64,000 bases of DNA from Streptomyces qinzhouensis (GCF_007856155.1 NZ_CP042266.1:3348001-3412000), one strand, 5' to 3'; positions 43,484 to 52,331 are shown, numbered from the stretch's first letter. Notes: a model not told the origin generated them from the sequence alone. A program made the numbers and translations.

Positions 43484-44034
43484 ATTGTCGGTTGAGAGTA
43501 TCCGGCTTGTGCGGGGATGTGCTTTTGGCTCTTACCAGCGTTTTCAGAACGCAAATCAGCCAACAGTACGGAGGGTGATCAGGAGGCACGGGAGCGTGTC
43601 CAGGGGCGCGGCGGGGGGCGCGCGAACCAGGGTGCACGAGTGGTCGGGGGCGGTGCGGGGGCGGTGCGGACGCGGCAGGAACGCAGTACGGAGGCGGTCC
43701 GGGGGGCCGGTGCGCGCCGGTGCGGGCCGGTGCGGGCCGGTGCGCAAGAGGCCAGGGGGGTCAGGGGGGATGGCCCCGCGGCCGGTTCGGAGCGGTCGCC
43801 CGACGGATGGTTCCGGACGCCGCGGCCCGGGTCCGGGGCGGTCCGGCGGAGGGTGCGGGGGTGGGTTCAGGACGGATTCAGGACGGGTCCGGGGCGGGTT
43901 CGGGGCGGTCGGCGGAGGGCGCGCGGGCGGAATCGGGGGCGGTTCGGGACGGTTCGGAGCGGTGTACGGATGGGGGTGGAGGGCTCTACGGGACGGCCGG
44001 GGCCCTTGGGCCGGCCCCCGGCGGCGCGGCGGGA

Positions 44035-44054
44035 CCTTGGTCCTAGGACCAAGG
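44035..44054. promoter_or_regulatory. perfect 20-bp palindrome upstream of flavin reductase gene
   Basis: ccttggtcct followed directly by its complement aggaccaagg, 54 bp before the GTG at 44108. It resembles an operator for a dimeric repressor (TetR, MarR or GntR type). The inner TGGTCCTAGGACCA is like a DasR site with one extra base per half. No adjacent regulator gene is seen. Confidence 0.65.
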
Positions 44055-44107
44055 CAGCCCCCCGGGCCCGATGCGGCGCGCCGCCGTGGCCGGTTAGCGT
44101 TCCGTGT

Positions 44108-44689
44108 GTGCTGCACACAACTCCCGCGACTGCCGCGGCCACCGCTTCCGGGCCCGTTCCCGCCCCCGGCATCCCGCATGCTGAGGGGGTGAGCAACGAC
44201 GACTTCCGCGCCGCCATGGCCAAGCTGGCCGCGGGCGTGGTCCTGGTGACCGCGTTCGACGAGGACGCAGGGCCGCACGGCGAGAACGCCGGAATGACGG
44301 CCACCGCGTTCGTCTCGGTCTCGCTGGACCCGCCGCTGGTGATGGTGAGTCTGCGCAACGGCTCCCGGATGGACGATCTGCTGACCGAACAGCCGCTCTG
44401 GGCCGTCTCGGTGCTCTCCGAGAGCCAGCGCCATATCGCGGGCCGGTTCGCCATGAAGGGCCGGCTCAGCGACCGGCTGCTCTTCGAGGACATCCCGTAC
44501 CGCCCCGGCACGATCAGCGGTGCCCCGCTGGTCGGCGGAGCCCTGGCGACCCTGGAGTGCCGCACCGAGCAGCGGGTGCTCGCCGGGGACCACACGCTGG
44601 TGATCGGCCGGGTCCTGGAGGTCGGCCTGCCGAGCGCGGAGGGCGGCCCGCTGCTGTACTTCAAGGGCCGCTACCGGCAGCTGGGCTGA
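44108..44689 (+). CDS. flavin reductase-like FMN-binding protein
   Basis: 193 residues from GTG 44108; GTG 44189 ([13 protein letters not shown]) is a tighter alternative. The flavin-reductase split-barrel pattern is clear: [36 protein letters not shown] (FMN phosphate binding), then [17 protein letters not shown] and a C-terminal [11 protein letters not shown]. Such proteins supply reduced flavin to a monooxygenase or act as FMN reductases. No monooxygenase lies beside it, so the partner is unknown. Confidence 0.85.
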   Translation: MLHTTPATAAATASGPVPAPGIPHAEGVSNDDFRAAMAKLAAGVVLVTAFDEDAGPHGENAGMTATAFVSVSLDPPLVMVSLRNGSRMDDLLTEQPLWAVSVLSESQRHIAGRFAMKGRLSDRLLFEDIPYRPGTISGAPLVGGALATLECRTEQRVLAGDHTLVIGRVLEVGLPSAEGGPLLYFKGRYRQLG

Positions 44690-44834
44690 CGCCGCCGGGC
44701 GGGGCCCGCACCGGCGGGAGCCGTACGGTCAGAAGGCCCGCGGCAGGGAGCCGTACGGTCAGAAGGCCCGCGGTCAGAGACGGCTCACGGTCGACGGCTC
44801 GCGGTCAGGAGCCGTACAGCCGGAAGGCTTACGG

Positions 44835-45263
44835 TCAGGACCAGTCCCGGCCCGTGCGGCCGCGTTTGGTCTCGGCGCGCTGCTTCTTCTCCCGCAGCCG
44901 CCGCTCGTTGATCCCGCGCGGAATCCGCGTGGCGCGACGTGCCTTCGGCGGTGGCGCCGTCGCCTCCGCCAGCAGTGCGGCCAGTCGCACGGCCGCCGTC
45001 TCACGATTGCGCCACTGGGAACGGTGCTCGGAGGCGCGGACGGCGATCACCCCACCCACCAGCCGCCCCGAGAGCCGCTCCAGCGCCCGGTCCTTCCAGA
45101 CCTGCGGCAGCGCGTCCGTGGCCGCCAGGTCGAAGCGGAGCTCCACCTGGGAGTCGCTGGTGTTGACGTGCTGGCCGCCCGGCCCCGAGGACCTGGAGAA
45201 ACGCCACATCAGCTCGGCCTCCGGCAGGGAGACCGAACCACGGATGACATAGGGCCCGGACAT
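44835..45263 (-). CDS. arfB: peptidyl-tRNA hydrolase ArfB (ribosome rescue)
   Basis: 142 residues. The release-factor GGQ motif is at 29-31 ([18 protein letters not shown]) and the long basic C-terminal tail ([20 protein letters not shown]) enters the empty mRNA channel of stalled ribosomes. It frees peptides from ribosomes that lack a stop codon, as a backup for tmRNA. ATG 45263. It stands alone and is divergent from terD. Confidence 0.9.
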   Translation of the reverse strand: MSGPYVIRGSVSLPEAELMWRFSRSSGPGGQHVNTSDSQVELRFDLAATDALPQVWKDRALERLSGRLVGGVIAVRASEHRSQWRNRETAAVRLAALLAEATAPPPKARRATRIPRGINERRLREKKQRAETKRGRTGRDWS

Positions 45264-45518
45264 GACCCCATGGTCCCCCGCGCACCCCGCCGCCGTCACC
45301 CCGGTTTCCCCGCCCGACCCGATCCGACCCGGTCCGACCCGGTCCGGCCCGCCCGTATCCCCGGAAACCGGGGGAACGGGTATGGAACCCGTCACCGGTC
45401 TCCCGGCGTTATGGGGGTTGGGGGTAGCTTCGGGCACGAGGCTCAAGCCCGAACGGTCCGGACCGGCTGGTCCGGGACCCGAGACTCGGCAACGACGCGA
45501 AACAAAGGGGATGTCCCA
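45264..45518. other. divergent promoter region arfB/terD (255 bp)
   Basis: Contains a pyrimidine-rich stretch with repeated gatccgaccc/ggtccgaccc units (about 45318-45345), which is only simple sequence. No gene or clear operator was recognised. Confidence 0.4.
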
Positions 45519-46094
45519 ATGGCAGTAAGCCTGACCAAGGGCGGCAACGTCTCGCTCACCAAGGAGGCGCCGGGCCTGACCGCCGTCACCGTCGGCCTCG
45601 GCTGGGACGTCCGCACCACCACCGGTACGGACTTCGACCTCGACGCCTCCGCGATCGGGGTCAACGCGGCGGGCAAGGTCGCCTCCGACGCCCACTTCGT
45701 CTTCTTCAACAACCGCGCGACACCGGACCAGACCATCGTCCACACCGGCGACAACCGCACGGGTGAGGGCGGCGGTGACGACGAGCAGATCAGCGTCAAC
45801 CTCGCGGCCCTGCCCGCCGATGTCGACAAGATCGTCTTCCCGGTCTCCATCTATGACGCCGTCACCCGCGCCCAGAACTTCGGCCAGGTGCGGAACGCGT
45901 ACATCCGGATCCTCAACCAGGCGGGCGGCGCCGAGATAGCCCGGTACGACCTGAGCGAGGACGCCGCGGTGGAGACCGCCATGGTCTTCGGCGAGCTGTA
46001 CCGCAACGGCGCGGAGTGGAAGTTCCGCGCGGTGGGCCAGGGCTATGCCGCGGGCCTGGAGGGCATCGCCCGCGACTTCGGCGTCAACCTCTGA
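45519..46094 (+). CDS. TerD-family protein
   Basis: 191 residues, the standard TerD length, starting [20 protein letters not shown]. Acidic calcium-binding segments include [12 protein letters not shown] (about 41-52) and [24 protein letters not shown]. TerD proteins bind calcium and occur in several copies in Streptomyces, where they affect development and tellurite or stress resistance. ATG 45519 is preceded by aaagggg. A large inverted repeat follows the gene. Confidence 0.92.
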   Translation: MAVSLTKGGNVSLTKEAPGLTAVTVGLGWDVRTTTGTDFDLDASAIGVNAAGKVASDAHFVFFNNRATPDQTIVHTGDNRTGEGGGDDEQISVNLAALPADVDKIVFPVSIYDAVTRAQNFGQVRNAYIRILNQAGGAEIARYDLSEDAAVETAMVFGELYRNGAEWKFRAVGQGYAAGLEGIARDFGVNL

Positions 46095-46167
46095 CCCGAC
46101 GCCGCGACGCCGGGGCCCGGCCCCGGCGACCCGGCGACCGGTGAAGTTTTCGGCCCCGGCGGCGGTT

Positions 46168-46234
46168 CCGGCCCTGAGCCGGGCCCGCGGCCGGGGCCTT
46201 TGACGGTCCGGCCCCGGACCCGGCTCAGGGCCGG
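46168..46234. terminator. long inverted repeat between terD and the M1 peptidase gene
   Basis: Perfect 16-bp arms (ccggccctgagccggg at 46168-46183, complement 46219-46234) with a 35-base, itself GC-rich, centre. It lies at the convergent ends and overlaps the last codons of the minus-strand gene, so it may terminate both. Confidence 0.75.
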
Positions 46235-47640
46235 GCCGGGCGCTCGTCCCCGTACAGCCAGACGTCCCACACCGCGCTCAGATCCTGCCCCGCCGTCCGC
46301 TCCGCATAGGCGGTGAAATCGGCGGTCGAGGCGTTGCCGTGCCGGTGCTTCTCGGGCCAGCCGCGCAGCAGCGCGAAGAACGCCCGGTCACCGGCCGCCT
46401 GCCGCACCTTGTGGAGCACCATCGCGCCCCGCCCGTACACCGGAGCGTCCGAGATCCGGGCCGGATCCGGCGGATCGGCGGGCGGGAAGGCCCAGTTGGC
46501 GTCATCGGCGAACGCCTCCTCGAAGGCCCGCCGCGCCGGGACCTTCTCCCGGTCCTCCGCCCACAGCCATTCCGCGTAGGTGGCGAAGCCCTCGTTGAGC
46601 CACATGTCCTGCCAGGTCGCCGGGGAGACCGAATTGCCGTACCACTGGTGGGCGAGTTCATGGACGAGGGTGGGGACGTCGTACATCCCGGCCGGGACGA
46701 CCGGCCGGCTCTGGGTCTCCAGGGCGTAGCCCGCGTCCCCGTCCCGGACCGCGACGGCCCCGGCGGAGGAGAAGGGGTACGGGCCGAAGCGCCCCGCCGC
46801 CCAGTCGAGGAATTCGGGGATCCGGTCGGTGACCCGCCGGGTCGGCTTCGCGACGGCCGGGTCGGCGGCGGAGACGACGGGCAGCCCGTCGGCGGTGCGG
46901 GTGCGGATCAGCTCGTACGGCCCGATCGCGACGGTCGCCAGATAGGACGCCATCGGTTCGGCGGACCGCCAGACGAAGGTGGTCGCGCCGCGGGCGGTCG
47001 CGGTCTCCCGGGCGAGCTCGCCGTTGGAGACGGCCTTCAGCCCCCGGGGGACGGTGATCGCCAGCTCGTAGGTCGCCTTGTCGGAGGGGTGGTGATTGCC
47101 GGGGAACCAGGCGGCCGAGCCCGCGGGCTCCCCCAGCGCGAGCGCCCCGCCGCGGTTCCGCAGCCAGCCCTCCTCGGAGCCGTCGGCGTCGGTGACGGTG
47201 CGCGGGGTGCCGGAGTAGCGGACGGCGGTACGGAAGAGGGCGCCCCGGCGGATGCCGTCGCGGGGCCGGATCGTCAGCTCGTCCCCGGTCCGCCGGACGG
47301 CGGCGGCCCGCTCCCCGTCGACGGTCACCTCGCCGACGTCGAGTCCGTGCAGATCGAGATTGAAGGCGCTCAGCTCCTGCCCGGCGCGGGCCAGGATCTC
47401 GGCGGTGCCGGAGAGCCGCCCCGACGAGGGGGCGTAGTCGAGGGTGAGGGCGTAGTGCCGTACGTCGTAGCCGCCGTTGCCCAGCCGGGGAAAGAGCGGA
47501 TCCCCCAGCCCGGCGGCCCCGCCCCGGCCGGCCCCTTCCGGGTCGCCGGTGCAGGAGATGACTCCCAGGACGACCATGAGCGCGACAGCACCTGCGCGGA
47601 TGCGCGCGAGAGCGGTGAAGCAGGTGGAAGGCCGCAGCAT
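46225..47640 (-). CDS. M1-family zinc metallopeptidase lipoprotein
   Basis: 471 residues, shorter than aminopeptidase N. The signal peptide has the lipobox VISC with Cys30. The zinc site is complete: H327, E328 and H331 in VHELAHQWYGN, and E350 in NEGFATYAEW. The exopeptidase GAMEN loop is replaced by YALETQ, usual in bacterial short M1 proteins. The N-terminal beta domain (about 55-240) is present, the C-terminal helical domain is very reduced. It probably cuts peptides at the outer face of the membrane. Confidence 0.9.
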   Translation of the reverse strand: MLRPSTCFTALARIRAGAVALMVVLGVISCTGDPEGAGRGGAAGLGDPLFPRLGNGGYDVRHYALTLDYAPSSGRLSGTAEILARAGQELSAFNLDLHGLDVGEVTVDGERAAAVRRTGDELTIRPRDGIRRGALFRTAVRYSGTPRTVTDADGSEEGWLRNRGGALALGEPAGSAAWFPGNHHPSDKATYELAITVPRGLKAVSNGELARETATARGATTFVWRSAEPMASYLATVAIGPYELIRTRTADGLPVVSAADPAVAKPTRRVTDRIPEFLDWAAGRFGPYPFSSAGAVAVRDGDAGYALETQSRPVVPAGMYDVPTLVHELAHQWYGNSVSPATWQDMWLNEGFATYAEWLWAEDREKVPARRAFEEAFADDANWAFPPADPPDPARISDAPVYGRGAMVLHKVRQAAGDRAFFALLRGWPEKHRHGNASTADFTAYAERTAGQDLSAVWDVWLYGDERPARP

Positions 47641-47691
47641 GCCCGGATCCTAGGCCGTGGCAGGTGCGGCGACCCCGCGGGACCGCCGCGA

Positions 47692-48102
47692 TCAGCTGTG
47701 GTCGTGAATATTGTGCTCGGTGAAATCAGATGCGTGGCGGGCGACGGCACGGTAGTCGGCGTCGTCGTGGAGGACGACGAGTCCATGGTGAGCGGCTGTA
47801 GCCGCGATGATCAGGTCGACCGCGGAGGCACTGCGGTGCTCGCCTGCGCGAGCAAGCCGGTGCTGCACCCCGTCGATCCAGCGTCCCGCGTTCTTCGGCA
47901 CGGCGACATCGGGAAGGAAATCCGCGAAGAACTCCGTGATCTCGTCGAACTCGCGGGCACTCCTGGCACTGTGGAGAAACTCGGCCCGCTGCGGATAGCA
48001 GGACCCGACGGTGCCTGCGTCGACGGCATCACGCCAGGCGTCCTGAAGTTTCGAGTCGCGAAGGAACCGGACGAGACCGGAGGTGTCGAGCAGGTAGATC
48101 AC
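47692..48102 (-). CDS. vapC: PIN-domain toxin VapC
   Basis: 136 residues from GTG 48102, which overlaps the antitoxin stop (GTGA). The PIN nuclease residues are in place: D6 in IYLLDTSGL, the Glu in QRAEFLHS, and the Asp in SASAVDLIIAATA and HDDADYRAV. VapC toxins cleave RNA, often tRNA, in a magnesium-dependent way. Antitoxin gene directly upstream. The GC content near the promoter is lower than around it, which suggests transfer. Confidence 0.88.
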   Translation of the reverse strand: MIYLLDTSGLVRFLRDSKLQDAWRDAVDAGTVGSCYPQRAEFLHSARSAREFDEITEFFADFLPDVAVPKNAGRWIDGVQHRLARAGEHRSASAVDLIIAATAAHHGLVVLHDDADYRAVARHASDFTEHNIHDHS

Positions 48103-48320
48103 CGGTCGCGCTTCTCCGCCTCGTGAAGCCGCTCGGCGTCCTCGACCGCTCCCCATCCCTTCGCCCGCTCGAGATGGCGGCTGAGGCGGGCTGCGCGCTC
48201 CTGCCGGTCGGCGTAAAAGGCAAGGGCCAGATTGACCGCTTCCTTTTTGGTTCTGACCCTCGCCAGGGCCATGGTCCGCGCCAAGGCCTCATCGTCGATG
48301 TCGATCTGGGTCACTGCCAT
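48099..48320 (-). CDS. vapB: VapB-type antitoxin
   Basis: 73 residues from ATG 48320 (cgggg at good distance); GTG 48329 is an alternative. The N-terminal half has the ribbon-helix-helix pattern TQIDIDDEALARTMALARVRTKKEAVNLAL seen in VapB antitoxins of the DUF2191 type. The C-terminal half (RQERAARLSRHL to HEAEKRDR) would wrap the toxin. It binds DNA and represses the operon. Upstream lies an AT-rich dyad at 48351-48370. Confidence 0.85.
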   Translation of the reverse strand: MAVTQIDIDDEALARTMALARVRTKKEAVNLALAFYADRQERAARLSRHLERAKGWGAVEDAERLHEAEKRDR

Positions 48321-48350
48321 GACGCTCACCCCGAAGCATTGATATCGGTC

Positions 48351-48370
48351 ATGTACAAAGAAGAATACAT
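48351..48370. promoter_or_regulatory. AT-rich dyad upstream of vapBC
   Basis: atgta (48351-48355) and tacat (48366-48370) around a purine-rich centre, 31 bp before vapB, in one of the most AT-rich stretches of the window. A good candidate for the VapB operator. Confidence 0.5.
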
Positions 48371-48405
48371 CACCAACATCCCCTGATTCCTTCTGACAGC
48401 ATTAC

Positions 48406-48434
48406 GGTCCCGCCCCCGGGGGAAGGGCGGGACC
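48406..48434 (-). terminator. hairpin terminator of hbpS
   Basis: Perfect 10-bp arms (ggtcccgccc 48406-48415, complement 48425-48434) with a 9-base loop, 16 bp after the hbpS stop on the minus strand. Confidence 0.85.
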
Positions 48435-48449
48435 GGACGGGCTGGGGCG

Positions 48450-49007
48450 TCAGCGGGACAGGGCCGCGATGCCCGCCTTGGCGAACTCCTCGTCCTGCGC
48501 GCCGGACGGGGCGCCCGCGATGCCGATGCCCGCGATGGGGGCGCCCTTGGCCTGGACCGGCACGCCGCCGCCGAGGAAGAGGGTGCCGGGGATGTCCTTC
48601 AGATTGGGGGCGCTCTCCAGCCGCTTGACCAGCTCGGAGGTCGGGGCGTTCCAGGACACGGCGGTGAACGCCTTCTTCTCGGCCGACTCGTAGGACTGCG
48701 GGCCCGCGCCGTCGCCGCGGAGCGTGACGATGGTGTTGCCGTTGCGGTCGACGACGGCGACCGTGACCCGCTGCCCGGCGCGCTCGGCGGCGTCCAGCGA
48801 GGCCTGGGCGGCCTTGGTCGCGGCGTCGATCGTCAGGTGCGTGGTCTGCTGGAGGTTGCGGTTGTGGGTGTCCGCCTTGACCGCGGCGCGGGACTCGGCG
48901 GCCGGGGCCGAGGCGCTCGCGGACACCGCGCCGAACGTGCCGGCGCTGATCGCGGCGGCGGCGACGGTACCGGCGACGACACGGGCGCGGATCGACATCT
49001 TCTTCAT
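48450..49007 (-). CDS. hbpS: extracellular heme-binding sensor HbpS (GlcG/HbpS family)
   Basis: 185 residues. Signal peptide (1 to about 34, ending SASA), then the GlcG/HbpS domain with LTIDAATKAAQASLDAAERAG, VAVVDRNGNTIVTLRGDGAGP and the Gly-rich FLGGGVPV plus IAGIGIAGAPSG. A DxxE pair (D72, E75) and T115 are probably the iron- and heme-linked residues described for S. reticuli HbpS. HbpS binds heme and iron outside the cell and, under oxidative stress, acts on the sensor kinase SenS. It is divergent from senS-senR, the arrangement of the known system. Clear aggag ribosome site. Confidence 0.9.
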   Translation of the reverse strand: MKKMSIRARVVAGTVAAAAISAGTFGAVSASASAPAAESRAAVKADTHNRNLQQTTHLTIDAATKAAQASLDAAERAGQRVTVAVVDRNGNTIVTLRGDGAGPQSYESAEKKAFTAVSWNAPTSELVKRLESAPNLKDIPGTLFLGGGVPVQAKGAPIAGIGIAGAPSGAQDEEFAKAGIAALSR

Positions 49008-49216
49008 GGTCGTAGCTCCTGGCTGCGGTGGGTTCCTGCGGTTCCCGGGTCGGCTCGACCCGTCTGCCTTCGATCCTGGTGCCGGTCACGGGCCGCGACC
49101 GTCGGCGTACCGGCTCTTCACCGCGTGCATGATGGAGGACAGGAGGGTCGACCGATCGGCTGATGCGGGGCCGGCCCACGCGGGTCACGATGCGGGGACA
49201 GAGACCGGCTCACCCC

Positions 49217-49257
49217 GGTATGTACGCAAGAGGTATGCACGTCAGCCGGTATACACG
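49217..49257 (+). repeat. three GGTATRYACG direct repeats upstream of senS
   Basis: ggtatgtacg (49217), ggtatgcacg (49232) and ggtatacacg (49248), spaced 15 and 16 bp, end 19 bp before the senS start. Their regular spacing in the hbpS/senS divergent region suggests a regulator site, perhaps for SenR itself. Confidence 0.6.
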
Positions 49258-49275
49258 TGAGGACGACCGATCAGC

Positions 49276-50571
49276 ATGAACCACTCCGCCGCCGGCGCCG
49301 AGGACGCGGTACGGCCACCCGGGACGGGCGCCGGGGCCGAGCGCGGCGCGCGCCGGGACGACCGGTGGCTCGACGCCCTGATGAACGTCGCCTTCCTCAC
49401 CCTCCTCTGCGGCGCGCTGCTCCGCTATGTGCTCAACCATCCCGACAGCCCCCGGCTGCCCTGGGTGACCGGCCTCGCCGCCGCGCTCGCCGTGCTCCAG
49501 CTGGCCGGCCCCCGGCTCACCCCCCTGCTGAGCCGGACCCGGCCGCGCCGGGCCGAGCTGCTGCGGTTCGGGCTGACCGTCGGCTGCTGGGTGGTGGTCG
49601 TCCTGCTCGCGCCCAGCTTCGCCTGGTGCGCCGTCCCACTGATCTACACCGCGCTGCGGTCGCTGCCCGAACGGGCCGCGCTCGCGCTCGTCGCCGTACT
49701 GAGCGCCCTGGTCGTCTACGCGGAGTGGCAGTTGCGCACCGGCGTCGACCCCAATCTGTTTCTGCTGCCGCCGACCGTGGCGGCGCTGGCGACCGGGGTG
49801 TTCCTCTACATGCGCCGCCAGGCCGACCGGCTCCGGGCCCTGGTCGACGATCTGATCAGGACCCGGCGGGAACTGGCCGCGACCGAGCGGCGGGAGGGCA
49901 CCCTCGCCGAGCGCCAGCGGCTGTCGATGGAGATCCACGACACCCTCGCGCAGAGCCTGTCCAGCCAGCAGATGCTGCTCCAGGCGGCGGAGCGGACCTG
50001 GGACAGCGATCCGGCGACCGCGCGCGGCCATACCCGTACCGCCGAGTCCATCGCCGAACGCAGCCTCGCCGAGGCCCGCCGCTTCGTCCACGATCTGGCC
50101 CCGGCGGACCTGGCCGAGGGCGGCGGTCTCGCCCAGGCGCTGCGGGCGCTCGCGGGGCGCGAGTCCGACGGGGCGCTGCGGGTGCGCGTCCTGGTCGACG
50201 GGGCTCCGGCGGCACCGCTGCCGGCCCGGGTCCAGTCGGAGCTGCTGCGGATCGCGCAGGGCGCGCTGGCGAACGTCCGCGAACACGCGGCCGCGTCCCT
50301 CGCCACGATCACCCTGACCCATCTGGGCGACCAGGTCCTCCTCGATGTCGCGGACGACGGCCGCGGCTTTCCGGCCGCGGATCCGCCCGCCGACGGCCCG
50401 GCGCCCGCGCCCTCGCCCACGCCCTCGCCCGGTATGCGCGGCCACGGCATCGCCGCCATGCGGGCCCGTACCGGCCGGCTCGGCGGCGTCCTGACCATCG
50501 AATCCACCCCCGGCGAAGGCACGGTCGTGTCCGCCGCGATCCCCCTGGACCAGCCCTTGGAGCGGAAATGA
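49276..50571 (+). CDS. senS: sensor histidine kinase SenS
   Basis: 431 residues. About five membrane helices in the first 180 residues, then a coiled linker and the HisKA_3 dimerisation domain with H221 in SMEIHDTLAQSLS. The ATPase domain follows, with ANVREHA, DVADDGRGF and GHGIAAMRARTGRLGG. NarL-family kinase. With HbpS and SenR it forms a three-part system that detects heme and redox stress. Its stop overlaps the senR start (ATGA). A Pro/Ala-Pro insert (about 374-389) precedes the G-box. Confidence 0.9.
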   Translation: MNHSAAGAEDAVRPPGTGAGAERGARRDDRWLDALMNVAFLTLLCGALLRYVLNHPDSPRLPWVTGLAAALAVLQLAGPRLTPLLSRTRPRRAELLRFGLTVGCWVVVVLLAPSFAWCAVPLIYTALRSLPERAALALVAVLSALVVYAEWQLRTGVDPNLFLLPPTVAALATGVFLYMRRQADRLRALVDDLIRTRRELAATERREGTLAERQRLSMEIHDTLAQSLSSQQMLLQAAERTWDSDPATARGHTRTAESIAERSLAEARRFVHDLAPADLAEGGGLAQALRALAGRESDGALRVRVLVDGAPAAPLPARVQSELLRIAQGALANVREHAAASLATITLTHLGDQVLLDVADDGRGFPAADPPADGPAPAPSPTPSPGMRGHGIAAMRARTGRLGGVLTIESTPGEGTVVSAAIPLDQPLERK

Positions 50572-51215
50572 GCGCGGAAGTGAGCGCGGAAGTGACCTCT
50601 GTACGGATCCTGCTCTGCGACGACCACGCCGTGGTCCGCGCCGGACTGCTCGCCCTCCTCGGCAGCACCCCGGACATCGAGGTCGTCGGGGAGGCGGGCA
50701 GCGGCGAGGAGGCCGTCGCGATGGCGGCGAAGCTGCGCCCGGACGTCGTCCTGATGGACCTCCAGCTGGGGCCGGGCATCGACGGTGTCGAGGCGACCCG
50801 GCGGATCGCCTCGCCCGATGTGCACGTCCTGGTGCTGACGACGTACGACACGGACGCGGACATCACCCGCGCCATCGAGGCGGGCGCCACGGGCTATCTG
50901 CTGAAGGCAGAACGCCCGGAGGAGCTGTTCACCGCGATCCACTCGGCGGCCCGGGGCCGTACGACGCTCTCCGCACCGGTCGCCACCCGGGTCATGGACC
51001 AGCTGCGCGGCGCGGGCCGCCCCTCGCTGACGGACCGGGAGACGGACATCCTGGGCCAGTTGGCGCGGGGGCTCGGCAACCGGGACATCGCACGGGCGCT
51101 GTTCATCAGCGAGGCGACGGTGAAGACCCATCTGGGCCGGATCTACGCGAAGCTGGGCGTCGACACCCGGGCGGGCGCGGTGGCGGTGGCGAAGGAACGC
51201 CGGCTGCTGCCGTAG
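50568..51215 (+). CDS. senR: response regulator SenR (NarL/LuxR type)
   Basis: 215 residues. The receiver domain has acidic DD at 18-19, phosphoacceptor D64 in VLMDLQLG, TTYD and K in YLLKAERPEE. The C-terminal LuxR-type helix-turn-helix is LTDRETDILGQLARGLGNRDIARALFISEATVKTHLGRI-like. The protein starts with a short MSAEVSAEV repeat; the second Met-equivalent suggests slippage, not function. Translationally coupled to senS. In the known system SenR controls hbpS, senSR and catalase genes. Confidence 0.92.
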   Translation: MSAEVSAEVTSVRILLCDDHAVVRAGLLALLGSTPDIEVVGEAGSGEEAVAMAAKLRPDVVLMDLQLGPGIDGVEATRRIASPDVHVLVLTTYDTDADITRAIEAGATGYLLKAERPEELFTAIHSAARGRTTLSAPVATRVMDQLRGAGRPSLTDRETDILGQLARGLGNRDIARALFISEATVKTHLGRIYAKLGVDTRAGAVAVAKERRLLP

Positions 51216-51266
51216 TCCGCCGGGAGCCGGGGCGCCCGGGTCCCGGGCGCCCCGCCGCCCACCGGG

Positions 51267-51740
51267 TCAGCTGAACTGGCCGACCCGATAGCTGCCCGCG
51301 GGCTGCTGGGTGATGACATTCGTCCGGTTCGCCGCGTTGATGAGGGCGATCAGCGAGACCAGGGCGAAGAGCCGGTCCCCCTCGTAGTGCTTGGCGGCGT
51401 TCGCCCAGACCGCGTCCGGTACCCCGCCGGCGGCGTCGGCGATCCGGGTCCCCTGCTCGGTCAGTTCCAGGGCCGCGCGCTCGGCGTCGGTGAAGACCGT
51501 CGCCTCCCGCCAGGCCGCGACCAGATGGAGACGCTGGTCCGTCTCGCCCTCCGCGACGGCGTCCTTGGTGTGCATGTCGACACAGAATCCGCAGCCGTTG
51601 ATCTGGCTGGCACGGATCATCACCAGCTCCTGGACCGCACGCGGCAGCCCCGAGTCCGAGATCGCCTTGACGACCCCGCCGAAGGACTTCGACAGCTGCC
51701 GGACGATCGGGCTTTCGGCCAGGTTCACACGGGCGTTCAT
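51267..51740 (-). CDS. AhpD-like carboxymuconolactone decarboxylase family protein
   Basis: 157 residues from ATG 51740 (aggagcaccc upstream). The AhpD core CGFCVDMH gives C50, C53 and H57, the redox pair of alkylhydroperoxidase AhpD-like proteins, after RAVQELVMIRASQING. Probable peroxide-reducing or disulfide exchange activity in the cytoplasm. It converges with senR. An oxidative-stress role fits the neighbouring HbpS-SenSR system but is only inference. Confidence 0.87.
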   Translation of the reverse strand: MNARVNLAESPIVRQLSKSFGGVVKAISDSGLPRAVQELVMIRASQINGCGFCVDMHTKDAVAEGETDQRLHLVAAWREATVFTDAERAALELTEQGTRIADAAGGVPDAVWANAAKHYEGDRLFALVSLIALINAANRTNVITQQPAGSYRVGQFS

Positions 51741-51890
51741 GGGTGCTCCTCCGATATGAGTTCGGCGTTGTGCCCATAGGACGCCCGCCGCACCCCGCGG
51801 TGTGACACCCCCATGATGTGACGGGCGTCTCCCTGCCGATTCCGGGCCGTTCGGGTTTCGGCCGCCGCTCGCGTAGGGGATCTTGGCCTG

Positions 51891-52331
51891 ATGACAACTC
51901 AACGGCACACGGTGTCTTCGGGATCGCCCTTCGAGGCGGAGATCGGTTTCTCACGGGCGGTCCGCAAGGGGGCCCATGTCGTCGTGGCCGGTACGGCTCC
52001 GATCGGGGCCGACGGGACGACGGCGGCTCCCGGCGATGTCTACGCGCAGACCGTCCGCTGTCTCGATATCGCGGAGGCCGCGCTGAAGGAGGCGGGTTCG
52101 TCCGCGGCCGATGTCGTACGGACGCGGATCATGCTCACGGATGTGACGCGGTGGCGGGAGGCCGCGCGGGCGCACGGGGAACGGTTCACGGACATCCGCC
52201 CGGCGTGCACCTTCGTGGAGGTGTCGCGGTTCATCGAGCCGGAGTGGCTCGTCGAGATCGAGGTCGACGCGGTTCTCGACGAGGTTCCCGACGCCGTTCC
52301 CAACCGAGACGGGGACGGGGACAGGGACTGA
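51891..52331 (+). CDS. RidA-family protein, second copy
   Basis: 146 residues. The RidA pattern GFSRAVRKGAHVVVAGTAPIGADG, then RCLDIAEAALKEAGSSAADVVRTRIMLTDV and PACTFVEVSRFIEPEWLVEIEVDAV is complete, including the conserved Arg before the CTFVEV strand. A Pro/Asp tail (VPNRDGDGDRD) follows the fold. It is distinct from the RidA at 21264. Divergent from the AhpD-like gene. The acting substrate is unknown. Confidence 0.87.
   Translation: MTTQRHTVSSGSPFEAEIGFSRAVRKGAHVVVAGTAPIGADGTTAAPGDVYAQTVRCLDIAEAALKEAGSSAADVVRTRIMLTDVTRWREAARAHGERFTDIRPACTFVEVSRFIEPEWLVEIEVDAVLDEVPDAVPNRDGDGDRD

Larger units (their letters stand above)
43305..44107. other. 803-bp gap with a G-rich strand and two palindromes
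   Basis: Divergent region between cdgB and the flavin reductase. It contains the gtgac-tcaa-gtcac palindrome at 43470-43483. About 43560-44030 is a strongly G-biased, low-complexity stretch (units like ggtgcgggcc and ggttcgggac), and a perfect 20-bp palindrome lies at 44035-44054. Frames open across it look like composition effects, not genes. Confidence 0.6.

Noticed and set aside
43517..44107. N-terminal extension of the flavin reductase (frame open from 43517)
   Set aside because: The extension is low-complexity Gly/Arg sequence from the G-rich tract and crosses the palindrome; the domain starts near 44195.
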